Below, one piece after another: positions 23,345 through 36,400 of a DNA stretch of 64,000 nucleotides. Source of the DNA: Caprimulgus europaeus (lineage: Eukaryota; Chordata; Aves; Caprimulgiformes; Caprimulgidae); the NCBI GenBank assembly GCA_907165065.1, contig OU015533.1, forward strand, positions 26,242,578-26,306,577. The letters run 5' to 3'. Numbering within the stretch: the first letter of the stretch is position 1; each line of letters begins with the position of its first letter. Position numbers and translations under genes: made by a program. The notes beneath the pieces were generated by a model. The model saw only the letters and a list, made by a program, of their open reading frames with translations, made no database searches and was not told the origin of the DNA.

Positions 23345-25694
23345 CTAGCGAGGGCAAAAGTGACCATGTGAGGGAACAGTCTTCTGAAAGACTAAAGGTC
23401 TGAAAACTGGGTTTTCAGTAGCATGAACAGGGAATTGATTTAAGCCCTGTAAATTTGTAGTGAAGCCAAGTTCTTCAAATCATTGTCCTTCATGGTGGAG
23501 AGCTAGTTATTGATTCAGTTCTAACATACATCTTTAGATTAAAAAACCCCCTCAAACATTAAAAAGCCGATAATTGTTACAATTTGGATACCACAGTGCA
23601 GATCCAGAGAGTAGTAGCTGTTACTGATAAAATAGCACAGGGCAATCAAAATGGATTGGGAGAAGTGAAGCTGTGATTCAGACTCCAAGGTTCAGCGATG
23701 GAGATCATCACGTCCCCTCCAAGACAGCTGTAGCCACCTTCTGTTTCTTGCTTTGTTAAGTGGCTTCTCCACAGTTGGAGATGGGTGCTGAAGAGACATC
23801 ACCAGTACTCAGCCTCTCTGTCAAAAATGGAACTGTCGCCAGCGTTGTACAATCTTGATTTGGCCTCTGAGCATGCGCAAACATGTTTGGTTTACGTTGA
23901 TAATTTTCAGTGTATTTATCTGCCTTCCAAAGTCTGTGTGGATTGTATTTTACTGAGGGATATCTCTGAAAGTGGGCATGACAGGAAAATACTGGACAAA
24001 AATACAGGGAGCCATGCTGGAGCAAGAGAAGCTTGCTTCTGCTTGTGCTTCTCTCTGAGTCCATGGCATACTCGTACAAGCTAGATTAATATTGGAGTTT
24101 CACGCTTCTTACAAGACTTAGTTCTGACTGAGTTTTCTCAGCCCACTCAGCTGACACCATTATACCCTGAAGAATGTATTAACAATCTATGTAAATGCAG
24201 CACATTTTGTTTGCAAATACATTTGTTCCATAGCCTGTTCACATGGTTTAGCATCTTGTCAGCAGTGTTGAGAGCTCAGTATTTTCCCACAGTCAGCAAG
24301 CACAAGCTTTTCCTTAAGCTAGCGTGTTGCAGAGGTAGGCTCTGTTAAAAAAAGACAATGCTCTCACAGCCCAAGTAAGGAGAAGTAGTTCAGACTGCTA
24401 ACAGTGCCAGAAATATAGAGATATATCTGCTGCATATCTTCTACTGTAGGATTTTGAAGAGATCTGAAATAAGCATCAGCTAAGCCAGCCTATCTCTGTT
24501 GCTTTGAGGGAATGTGATGTCTCCATCTGTTTTTATGTTTCAAACAGAGGGTGCTGCAGCCCACAAGGCTTATCTGACTCAGGTCCTGTGGCTTTAATAG
24601 GCAAGCCAGGTGCTTGGTGAAGAGAGGCCTTTTTTAGCTCCTGGCATTTCTAATGAAGACCTGACAGTTTCAAAACCTCTTGCAGAGGTTTTGTCTTTGG
24701 AGGAGAATTTTTCTTTACCCCTGCTACAGATGAGATGCCAGCCAGCTTCTAGAAGTGTGAAGAGATGGAGTTCAGTTGGCCTGTTCATAACATGGGAAAT
24801 CATTGGCATAGGAGTGGCACCAAGGATTGTGCTGGGAGTTGGAGCACTGCACCCCTCTCTGCCCATAAAACCAACTGTCCCTCTTATCAGATGCAAGAAT
24901 TAGTTTCTATAGTTTACAGTGCAATACAGTTTACTTGTAAATACCCTCCTCTGAGCAGCTGGAGGGCCAAAGAAAGGGCTTTTTCTCTTTGTTTCTGCCT
25001 CCTGATTAATTTAAAAAGTAACTTGCATCCTTTTTTAACCTTTGGTTCCTTTTAGCTTCTCTCTCTCTGGAATAAGTTGACAAGTCCTAGAACTAAAGGC
25101 CACTGCGAATTTTGCTGGTGGTCTTTCTGTGCACATGAAAGAAGGCAGAAGAGAGAGGCAGGTCTGAAGTCTCCACTGTTTCTCCTTTGATTTTCTCTTA
25201 CAATGAGGAAAAAGATTCAGAAGACTAAACTGAATGAATCTGTCTTGGGGGTACACCGAGGAATTATATCATAGGTTAATCCATGCTAGACACACTTAAA
25301 TGTCCTTTATGTTGAGAAATAAAGTTGCAGCCTGCTGCTTAAAGCTTTATCTGCAATTGCCTTCACTCCCCTTTGTCCTTCTAACACAAGAGCATGCTGA
25401 CAAAAATATGGAAGGAAGCCATGTACTTTGCCTTCAAAAGGCAAGTGTAAATGTTGTCATAGAAACACAGAAAAGCAGAATGCTACTTTATTAAGGTGGT
25501 GGTGGGGAAATGAGGGATGGAGGGAGAATTAGGGGTTTACAGAACACATGAAAAATGACAGATAGATGATGAGTAAATGAACAGAAATTTGCCATGTTGC
25601 ATCTTCAGCTAGTTGCAGGAAGGTTTGTGTCTGAGACACAAGCAGTTCCAGTGAACTAAGTAACTTACCTAAAGAAATCAGAATCTTTTCATCT

Positions 25695-25733
25695 CCTCTG
25701 GCTTATAAAACAGAAAAGCTGATAAACCAGAGG
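25695..25733. repeat. Inverted repeat, 12-bp arms
   Basis: CCTCTGGCTTAT (25695-25706) pairs with ATAAACCAGAGG (25722-25733), with one G-T type mismatch and a 15-base spacer. A possible hairpin; chance cannot be excluded. Confidence 0.6.
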
Positions 25734-26025
25734 GGTCAGACAGACCCTGAGCTTACCCAGACCTATTATTGGAAAAAGAGACTGATGACTCACAGTATCT
25801 TTCATTTTTATAAGCACCTTGTGACATCCCACAGCATCATCAAGATTTGAAAGATTCCACTGAAACTGACAGATATTAGATATTATAAAGACAGAAAACT
25901 AGGGGGGCAGATGTTAGCATATCTATCTCATGCCAGACCCTTTGGTTGTGAAGCTTTTTGTTTTGTTTATCTTCTCTGGTGATGTAAAAGATGGACCATT
26001 CTGGTGTCCCAAAGGCTGAGTTTTT

Positions 26026-26057
26026 AGTAGTTTCATCAGCGAACTGATGAAACTACT
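26026..26057. repeat. Perfect 14-bp hairpin, 4-base loop
   Basis: AGTAGTTTCATCAG (26026-26039) and CTGATGAAACTACT (26044-26057) are exact reverse complements separated by CGAA. Beyond the stem, pairing is interrupted by four mismatches. The loop is too tight for a usual microRNA precursor. It could be a short palindromic insertion or a remnant of a fold-back element. Confidence 0.85.
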
Positions 26058-29000
26058 TCTTACTGAAAGTAAGAAAAAAGAAAGCCAGGAAATATAAATA
26101 TACTTGTAATGACACTAAAAATATTCCTCAACAATTTTACTCTCATCCTGTAAGAAAAAACAGTGTTTACTTCCAAAACAGTTCAAATGATTTTACTATT
26201 TTAAATGTTTTGTATACATCTGCTTGTGTAGGTGGTGCATCAGAGCACTGCAGACTTGAGGAGCTGCTGTCGACAAACCCAAGGAGACACAAAAGAGCCA
26301 GGACCCTTTGGTGATTAACAGATTCAGTCACTTAAATGCTGAGCCCAAAGCTGAAGACTGAACAGAGCTTGCTCCACAGAACTACGTGAATGCCATCAGA
26401 AACTTTTTTCATTTTAGCTTGCAATTTAAAAATATCATCCATCTGAGGACAATTAATTCCCAGGACTTTATATAACATGCAAAGTACTGTGAAGGGAATA
26501 TTTTTAATGTATCTGCAGTTTGCTTTAGTATCATAGAGCAAGAGGAATATCTTAATTATCTTGCTTCCCCCATTCCTGTAGCCTGTACTATAAATACTGA
26601 TAAAACTATTGAAGAGGGAACAGAAGGTTGCATTTTCATTTGGGGTTGACAAGTGGCACATCATTTCTAGATTTATGAAGGTGAAAAGCTGTATAATAAT
26701 AGAAAAATTTCTATCTGCCATATTTACAAGAATAAAAAGCTGTTGCTAAATGCCTTGAAAACAAAGAGAAATAAATGTCTATGTAAGGAAATCTTTCAGG
26801 TAGCTTTTGTGTCTGCCTGTATTTCCGTCTTTCTAATGGATTTCTGCATATCAAAGGTCCTTTTAAAACAACAGTTTTAAAAGAATCTGAAAGACCCACA
26901 AGAGTGTCTCCAGACTCTCCTCTTCTTGTTCTCTGCGAAGGCTAGTATACCCCTAAGTAAATGATAATTATAAAAGTAGGAAAACAAAGTTGCCAGCAGA
27001 CAGGGTACTGCAGGTGTTTTAGCTAGAACAACTCGACATTTCCTTTCTCAGTGTTCACAAGTATTGGCTTAAGGTGGTGATGGCTGGAGATCAAAGAAGT
27101 AATAATGAAGCAAAACTGACAATGAGAGTCAAGTGTAAAAAGTAATAGCAGCAGTCACTTTCATAAAAATGACAATGGCTGTAAAACCACACATGGTGTA
27201 AGAAGTCAGGAGCTCTGTTCACCTAACAGGAAAGAAGTGTTACCAGGTTCCTTACAAAGTCAAGAATTTACTGTCTCACTTTTTTTTTCCTATATAAACA
27301 AATGAGTTTTTCACTAGCAGTAAAATAGATTGAGGGAATTAATTTTTACTTAATTATGGTCTAGTGTGGCCAGATGCCAGTTTGTAATCCTGTCCTGGAT
27401 CACAAACAGAAAACAGGCATTAGTATCACACCCATCTGTCCTGTGTCTAGCCTCAGCACCCTTCAGAGTGCCTTATTTGCCGTGTTCAGTATAACGGATG
27501 CAAATAAGCTGTTGTTTCGTGGGGAGCATGCAGACCCAGTGATGGGGCAGGCCCTGCAGCTCTAAGCCAGTTCTTATAGCAGAGTACAGCCCTGGAAAGC
27601 CTTTCTCTCCTAAGTCACTCTATCACAACAGTGTTGGTGGGATGTTCAGGTCAATCCTAATTGAATTCCTGTACACATAAATAAGCTGTAAACAGTGCTT
27701 CCTCTCTCACCAGCATGATCCTGGTTCTGAACTCCTCATTTGTAGTTCTTTCTAATGAGAAACCTTGCTCACATTTTAAATGCTTGGCAGCCCTTTTGGG
27801 TAAGTACAGATCTGGAGCATCTTGGGTTGAACTCTGCCCAGGAAAATTAGAAATGATGTTTCATAGCCACAGGAGAAGGCTTTCTGACACTTTTATAGGT
27901 GTGTGTGTGGGCGTGAGGGAACAAAACAAGGAGACATGAAAAATAAAACAACCCTCTGCTGCTCCCTCTGCTCTGGCCTCAGATTGTTCCACTCGGTTTC
28001 CATTTAAATATGGAGCAAGGCTGTGGGTAAGCTGTTTAATATAAACTATTTAGTTCCTCAGATTTCACAGTTTTGAACTTTGCAATTATAAATTTCAACC
28101 AAGGTTTGTATCATTTTACTGATAATTCTGAAATTTGTGCAGGGAAATAGATTATTTTAAAAGCTCTTTAAAACAAAGAAGGGGTTTCTTTTAAGAGCAT
28201 TGGAAATTGAATTATACTAATCTAAGGGTCTTTTTAAGAATGTCATCTTGGTTTCCTACCTACAGCCACACGCAGAGGGGTCCCCATGGCAGGCAGGCAA
28301 GGGCTGCCATCAGAAATCATAGCTGCATGCGTGTATGTTTACGACTTTGGAAATATGATCACATTGAGGGAATGTGTATTTCAAGAAACTCAGTTTTAAA
28401 ATGTTTCTAAAATCCCTAAGAAAACTAACCTTAGAACCCATATTTCAAAGCTGAAGCAAAGAAAGAAAAGAAGGATTGTTATCTATGGCCCACTATGGAG
28501 GGGGAAATTCCCAGGCAGTGTAAAGCAAACACACTGTGATGCTGCTCATTTCTTGTGGCGAACGAGTGCTCTGGTCACTCGAGTAGACTGTGCTGTCTGT
28601 ACTCCTGTACTCCTAAGTTGCCACATGGTCCCACAGTCCATCTGGAGTACCAGCGCAGCACAGAGTGCCACACAACCATTGGGGGCCTTGTATGAAGTGG
28701 AGGGACAGAGCGCTGGAGGAACTACAGCAGTGTTTGCAGCTCAGCAGCTCCGGCAGCCCACAGCCAGCCTCACTGGGCAGAATGAGTGAGAGAAAATCCA
28801 CTCCTGCCCCATTAGCTACACGAGTCTTAATTGTTTTCTCTTGTAAAGACACCCAATATCTTTGTAAATGGTGTATTCAGACTGTTACATGCAAATGTAC
28901 ATGTGATATCTTTATGAAATATGCAGAATACGATGCACTGGGCTATGATCTGATATGCGGGTGTATTTGAAAGCCTCTTCCATGCTTTGGTTGGATACTG

Positions 29001-32000
29001 AACATTTCTGACAGTTTGTTTGAGGTAAACAGAGCCAATCTGTCAGCATGATTCACCACCAGCACATCTGATAAGTATGACTTAACATGCAGCAGGCTTG
29101 TATGTTTTTAAAGCACTTGCCTGCTTTGCAGTTAGCAAATTACTGTGGGGCAAAGCAAACACAAAAGGAGATAACAAAAGGAATGATGGATTTGATCACA
29201 TTACAGAGGAAGCAAGATGATGAAGAGATTGCTTTACCTAGCTCAGACACCTGGAAAGCAGAGTGTGTGCCTCAGCTGCATCAGAAGTGTGATCCAGAAG
29301 CCCCATGCTGTGCACAGGCACCGTAACAAGAGGCTGTCATCACATACTGTCCCACATTCCCTTTTATATGGATTTCCCTGATTAAGTTTCTGTTTTGACA
29401 GCTTTTGAACAGTAACACCTTTCTCTTTTTCCCTCTGAATTTCCTCCCTCAAAAGGTGCAAATTACGGTTTTACTGTGGCCTGTTAGAGGTGCAAATAAG
29501 CACAACATAGCCAAACTGGGACAGTCTTGAAGTAGTAACATATCGAGACTGAATCCTGTTGAAAGATAATATCTGTATATTGATGAGCTAGGGCTAAAAG
29601 GTGGGAAATGTATGTGTGAATTTTTTTGGGTACTGTGAAGTTCTGCATTTGCACAGCCTGGAAACTTGGTAGTGCTGAGGAGAGGGAAGGCACAAGCAAA
29701 CTAAGGATGGTTAAATTCTGGGAATGAAACTGCTTTTGGTGGCAATTGCTTCAAGGAAATAATGTTCGTGTCCTCGCTTCACTCAGCTAGGGTCAAGTAA
29801 ATGCCTTGCAGTGTAAAGGTGCAACTCTTGTTACTTGCTTCTGAACTTACTTTGACTTCTCATTCTTAGTATTATAGAAATTCTGTGCCTGATTCAAGCA
29901 GCATGACTTGTACCTGCTGTTATATGGAACAGAAAACCACTTCCTTGACCACAACTTATCACTAGCTGTTTATCACAAGCACACATAAAACTGTCATTAC
30001 TGTATTGCAACTTCTTGTCGCTAAAGGCAGAAAAAGAGACGGAGAACCACATATTCTTCTGTATTTTCTTTAAATACTATAATGGAAATAAGGTAAAAGA
30101 AATTTATTAGTTTGTGTGGCTTTGTTTCTCAATATTCACATTATGAAAAATAAATCAATAGTGGTTAGAATTCAGTAAGAACCCATATACTGTGATCTGA
30201 ACTAATTTAGAGACAAACAGTCCAATAGAACACATTCAGTTACACACTATACATGTGATTTTCACTTGCATGGAGACAGAAAAAAATCACTTTTCAGGGT
30301 AAAACTCTTGATGTTTAGCCTCAAGTGAAAGGGAACATTTGTTTTGGACTGAAAGGAACACATTCTCTTCCATTTCCACCGCAAGAACAGCAAGAGTTGC
30401 TTTTGTTACAGAGATAAAAAGGGCTGCTTCACCAGCACCTTGAAAAAGCAGAGCCTTTCTGTAGTGTGCCTGCTGACAGAGCTGAAGGGAACCTGGTTGA
30501 AAAGGAAGGTTAATCAAGCAATTTTTTAATGTTTTTCAAATCACTGGAGTATGCACTTTACCTTGATTTTTATTGGAAAATTTAACATCTAACTAGAACA
30601 CTTGAAAGAAATGTAAAAACTGTATGAAAATGGACAAAATTTTGGGCACCTGAATCCTTCTTTTGGTTCAGTTTAACCTCATGCTTGTGTGCTTGAACAC
30701 AAGTCTGTTTTCACTTGCAATTTTTGGTTGGTCTAACAAAAGATACTGGTTCTGCCTGCAAACAAACCCTGCTTCTCCTGAGTTAGCAGACTATCGCGGC
30801 TGATTGTAATACCATTACTACTCTGTAGTTTTACTACAGGACTATGAAATCCTTTCTGTGACACCAGGGTGGCCTTTTTCCCTACCCAGAGTGGGAAGCC
30901 CATGGGGCTGAGGCTGAGCTAATTGTATGCAGAAGCCTGTTAAGTTTCCAGTGTAACCACACAGCAGTCTTTGCAAGCAAAGCAGCTTGAAGCTTAGCAA
31001 AATAAAGTTGTGAGTGGAGAAAAAAGAAAATCCACATGGTGTATTTTAAGAGTTCCTTCCCATTTCTAGTGATATACAAGATATATTAGGTTTTCTTTTA
31101 AAGGAAGGGTGTGCTTTTACTATTTACAGTCACAAATATAACGCACCCACAATATATGACTATTTACTTTCGTCATTTAATTCAGCCTTTTGCACCAGTT
31201 CTGGATGCTCCCATATCAAGTTAGTGCAGCAAGATAAGAGCTTCAGTGGTTAACTGGGATCCTTTAGATATTTTTAAGATTCACACTTCTTTTTCTCTAC
31301 AAAATGCTGAATGGAAAACCAAGCATCAGGCTATGTTTAAAATTTAAGTTTTAAAATCCAAACAACATAAAGGAAATTAAATTAAAAATTAGCATTTTAA
31401 CACTGTATATTTGACTGTATCAATTTAACATTACTGTAGCAGAGGTGAAGTATGAAAGAACAACTGCCTCTGCAGAAACACGCATTCATACATGTGCAAT
31501 GCAGCCACATGAACACTTTGCAGTAGAAAGCCTCAAATAGCCCAAACCTTTTGAATTAACAAAGGATTACTTCTGCTTGATCATTTTTCTTTTCCCTCTC
31601 TTGCTTAACAAACTTCAGCTCCTCCCTTCGTAGAGATTAGATACAAATGGGGCAAAATAGTTGGTGCTTTTGCTAAGGATGCATTTCTGTGAGCAGAGAC
31701 ATCCCAGCTGACAAATTTTCATAGACATGAAAACAAATTCTGCTGGGTCCCCCAGCTTGGAAACTGTTATTTAATTTTTCTCTTCTGTTAATTTTGTCTT
31801 GAGTAAGCTACTTCTGCAGCCTGACACACACTTTCAGTGCCACCAGGTCACAGAGCATCACACAACATAATACATTTTGACACATCCAGATGTAACGTAG
31901 TACACATGTCACAAGAAATAAAGCAAAGCAAAGGCATTTAATTTTTCTTCTCCTCAATGGACTTGTAAATATCCACAGGTGGTTGAGTCTTTCCTCACAT

Positions 32001-32372
32001 ATGCCCCATTCCCACAAAGGGAATAGAGTAGCTGAGGGCAGCCATGAGTAACAGCAGGCTGTAGGACATCCTGTGTGACTGCTGTGTTTTTACAGTAATA
32101 ACATTTGCACAGCCCAGCAAGCCCTGCCACGCGTATTTAACTGGTGCCACGCAGATGTGTGCATTGTGTTAGACCAAGGTTGCATCAGATGAGTTTTCCT
32201 CCTTTGTGCTCCTGACACAGAAGTCAGACAAGCCCCAGCCAGGCTGATTTTAAGCTCCCCTCTGTAGACAGCCATGACTGCAGGAAGGCCAAACAGGCAC
32301 TGCTACAGCCACTGCCCTTGCTGGATGCAGCAATGCCTTTGGGTATGTCTGTGGCTCCTTTGGAGGTGTCCT

Positions 32373-32415
32373 GGGGGTTACTGGGATGGAGGGAGAGAGG
32401 GAGGGAGGCACGGGG
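32373..32415 (+). other. Potential G-quadruplex motif
   Basis: Six runs of three or more G (32373-32377, 32383-32385, 32391-32393, 32399-32401, 32403-32405, 32412-32415) have spacers of 1-6 bases, which meets the usual G3+N1-7 pattern. Confidence 0.6.
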
Positions 32416-33340
32416 CAGACACAGTTTAGTTGCTTTCTGGTCTATGCTGCCTCAAGCAATAAAGATGTAGTCTCAGCACTCTGTGTTGCTTCCTGCTATG
32501 TAGCAAAATTAACAGGAGAGTGTTAAGATAGAAAAACCTCTAAGCATTTTTTCCTTCAGGTACCAAGCATTACTCAAAGTTGAGAGCCAGGATGAGAACT
32601 GCCAGATAGGTGCACTGCAGTATAATTCTCTTTAGTAGAAAAAATCTGGGAAACTAACCTTTGTCAGCATTTGAAACTGGTTACTTACTTTACAAGTGCT
32701 GGCAATAAAGAAAAAAAGAATACACTGTAAAGGGTGAATTTGCTATATTTGTTTCTTAATGGACACACCAACATTTTGAGGGCAGAGAGGAGCTTTTCTT
32801 CAGCTTTGAAGGCAGATAGAAAAACTAACAGCATGACCAGTAGCCAAATTATTTATTCCACTTTCCTTTCCCCGTCTGGGTACTGAGATGCAAAGTTGAA
32901 TTTATCAGCAAGTGACGCTGACAATTTTTGTTCTTAGTCAGACAGCTGCACTGAAGCAGAAGACAGTGGGAAAGCAGTCCCTGCCACAGCTCTGTGCCTC
33001 CTCCGGTCCTCTCCAGTAACCTCAGCACTCTCCTACCATGCAAACCAATTGTCACACTTTCAACTTAAATATGTATAGATGCAATAATAAAGACTGTTCC
33101 TGTTTTCAGACTGAAGAGTCTTTTCTTCTCCTTTTATTCCATTTGGAGAATCTTTGCCACTTGTTTTAATTATTTTTTTTTAAAGCTCTCTTCTACTGGG
33201 ACTTGCCTGGGTGGCAGGTTTTCAGATACATTTGTTTTTAATCCTGATTTTTAATCAGCTAAAGTAGAGATGTTAAACTACATTAATTTAGAACAGAAGA
33301 TAGCTAGTTACCCTAACCACTTCTCTCAAACAGGTTTTGA

Positions 33341-33413
33341 TTTTTTTTTTTTTTTTTGAAACATAAATCACTTGATCTGGTTGATCTTTGTACATTTGGG
33401 GAAAAAAAAAAAA
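33341..33413. repeat. T17 and A12 homopolymer runs in inverted order
   Basis: T runs from 33341 to 33357 and A from 33402 to 33413, separated by 44 bases. They could pair, but such runs are frequent in AT-rich DNA. Confidence 0.8.
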
Positions 33414-36400
33414 GAGTTCACATGCGTATATACATGTATCAGCATAAGCAAACACTGCAGCTGTGTGTGTTTGCCTGTTCCTGAACAAAGGACATTGTCC
33501 TGAGGTTAATGGATTCTGAATCCTTCCCTCAGATGTTATCAGCTCCACTTGGGGTACTTGTGTTGCGAGGAAGAGATGTGATGCTCTTCTCTTGAGAGCT
33601 CGGATAGCAGCTCACCACTCCTGCTGGTTTGTGGTGCCAAGCTTATCTACACACGTAAACTCATCTGCATGGGCACAGGGAGGCTGTGAACCAGTCGCTT
33701 TTCAATTTCTCGGTGTCGGCAGGTTTGCATACACACATATGTACGTGCTCACAAAACAAGCCCTAAAGTGGCCAGGGTAACCTTTAAGGGGAGGCATAGG
33801 GAATCTTTGTCAGTCATTTCTGTACTCTCCTGCCTCTAGTCTGCTGTTGATTTGAGCTAGGTAAACAGCTTTATTCTATATGATTAAGTGTTTCACAGAT
33901 ACTGCAGGGGAAGGAAGAAAAAAATGTATGCTTTGAAGATAATTTTTGTAATAAATTCAAACCAGCCCAACTAATTCCACTGAAGAAAGAAAACTAGTCA
34001 ATGGAAATGTTATAATCAGTATGAAAGCCTGATTAATGACCAGTAGGCACAGGAAAATGTACCCAACTAAATATAAAACTTTGGAAGCAAAGTTTTGGAA
34101 ACACCCAGGACAAGGACAACTCCTGTAGAAAGGATTTTCTTTTTACACAGGAAGTAACATCAGCCTGTAAATCTCTGCTCTGCTCTCAGAGATGTTTCCC
34201 ATATGGATCTGAAGACATTCTAATTTCCACATGTCCTGAAACAATTCCTCAGCCTGTGATCCTGCAGCAGTCCAGGATATCATATACAACACAGCCAAAT
34301 GTTAGATGGGATGTTTATACATTTCTGTGTTGTGAAATGCTTCAAGGGAACTTTTATCTAACAATTCAAATGTATTCCTTTGCTTCCAGTGCATTTCCAT
34401 TTAATTTAGCATACCAACTTCTTTCTAGATTAAAGTCTTTTCTACATTACGCAGGGAAACATTTCAAAGCTCATAAATCAAATTTTATAAAATTTATACT
34501 TTCAAAATTATATCAACCTTTGGGGTTTTGTCAGGAAATGTATTGGCTTAAATAATCTTAGAATATTTTTGTAGAAAGTTATGTTTTGAATGATGAAACA
34601 TGAACAATAATGCTACAATCTGCAGCCATAAGGAAGATGATCTTTACAATATTTTAACAGAAATCAATGCCTGCCAAATTTTAAATGAATCAGCTAATTC
34701 ACTGTGTTTGGTCTATTGAACTAACATGAATTGCTAAATTATTTTGAACAAACCTGCAAAGATGCTCAAGAAAAAAATGTAAACATAAAAAGATGTGCAG
34801 TTGCAGTACATAAAATGAAAAAGACACTATCTTCTTTGAAAAAGAAGTTCTGGGTTGATATCAGATTTGATAATTTAGTAACAGATCTGAGCTATTCCTG
34901 CTACTCTATTTTAAGAAAAGAGTTTTATATTTTGATGGACAGTGTCACAGCTGTTGAGACAAAAAAAATAAAAATCTTTCAGACCCAGCTTTGATAGTTT
35001 GTCCAATGGGAATCAGAAAGCTGGGATGGAGGTCAAACAATCTTAAGATATGTGCCATCATCTGAGACCTCTTGACAGTCACATGAGAGAACAAGTTAGC
35101 AGGGGATACTGGGGGAAAAGATGGCATTTAAACAAATGGAGATGAACGGTTGCTGTGATCATAATTTCCTATTAGGCAGCTGTAGAAGTGTAGTGGCTGG
35201 CACATGGTGTAAGAAGATGAGTATGGATTTTGAACACCCAAAACCAAAGCAAGCTCAAAGATAAGAATTAACATTAGACAGTTATACAGCATAAGTGTTT
35301 TTCAACACTGTCATCTGGAGCAAGCTCTTCCTTTTATCAGAGCTCTTTTTAAGAATATAAGAATCATTCTCATGCAATAAGACATTCACAGCCATAAAGA
35401 AATCAGCACAAAACCTAATTATTAAATGGACATAACTCATATATTGAAACCAAACAGTGATATAATTCTGCACTAACCAAGGAATGACCTTGCCAATCTG
35501 TGCTTTTTTAGAAGGAATCAGAGCATGTCCAAATGTTTCCTGGAACCTTTGCCTGCTTGATATGCTGCTTTGTAGTTTGAGAGGAACCTGTCATCTCCAT
35601 TGCCTTTTAATTTAGCTAGTCATTGAGAAAATGAGAGCAGTAACTGCAGAAACAATAATTTCATTTTTGAGTCATTGATCCGTTAATTCATTTATTTTCT
35701 GCTTTTGAACTTGAGATGCCTTTAATAATATGTGGTTTTTAAAGGGGGGATGCTGTGGGTGTATTGGCCAGATTCCTCTCCAAGCACAAAGAATCCTCGG
35801 GGCAATAAATGGCAAAGACTTCTCCTGCATATAGAAGCGTCTGGTTTCTCCACAGATTCCCGAGGCAGTTCTGTTGGTGACTCCGGAGCTGCCCTCGAGC
35901 CTGTTGTGTGATTATGCTGCAGATGGTTGTCTGGACTTCTTTAGCCTCCCAGTGACAATTTCTGCTAGCGTATACTGGATTCTGAGGAATTGAAATGCTT
36001 TGGAAAAGAAGTTATGGTTCTATTCTGTATCTATTTTGTTAAAATAAATAAATAAACTAAAGGCTGCAGTTATCTTTTTCTTAGCAGGATTTCAGGAGCT
36101 GACCCACCGAGGCCAAAAGAGGTACAGCTGTATTTAGCACATGTAAAGGGATGACACCAACAGGGAAAGTTAAGCCATGTTCAAGTTACATGTGTTTCCC
36201 TTCGAGTCAGATATGTGATATGGCCTGTTCAGACTGTGCTGTGCATATGAGTTAGGGTGCTTGTGGCTCATGCATAGTAGCTAGTGGTACCTCTGCAATT
36301 CCAGTCTTAGTCTTCATCAAGACAGTGGTAAAGACTGCAGAAAAGGAGCAGTTCAACCTGAGGAAAGACAGTTGGAATTTTTCAAAACCTCAGGAAATGT

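Noticed and set aside
26026-26057. MicroRNA precursor
   Set aside because: The stem is only 14 bp with a 4-base loop and little pairing beyond, too small for a Drosha substrate.
27952-27965. CTCF-like motif on the - strand (CAGCAGAGGG)
   Set aside because: Lacks the C after the G-run that is usually conserved, in a CT-rich stretch where such strings recur.
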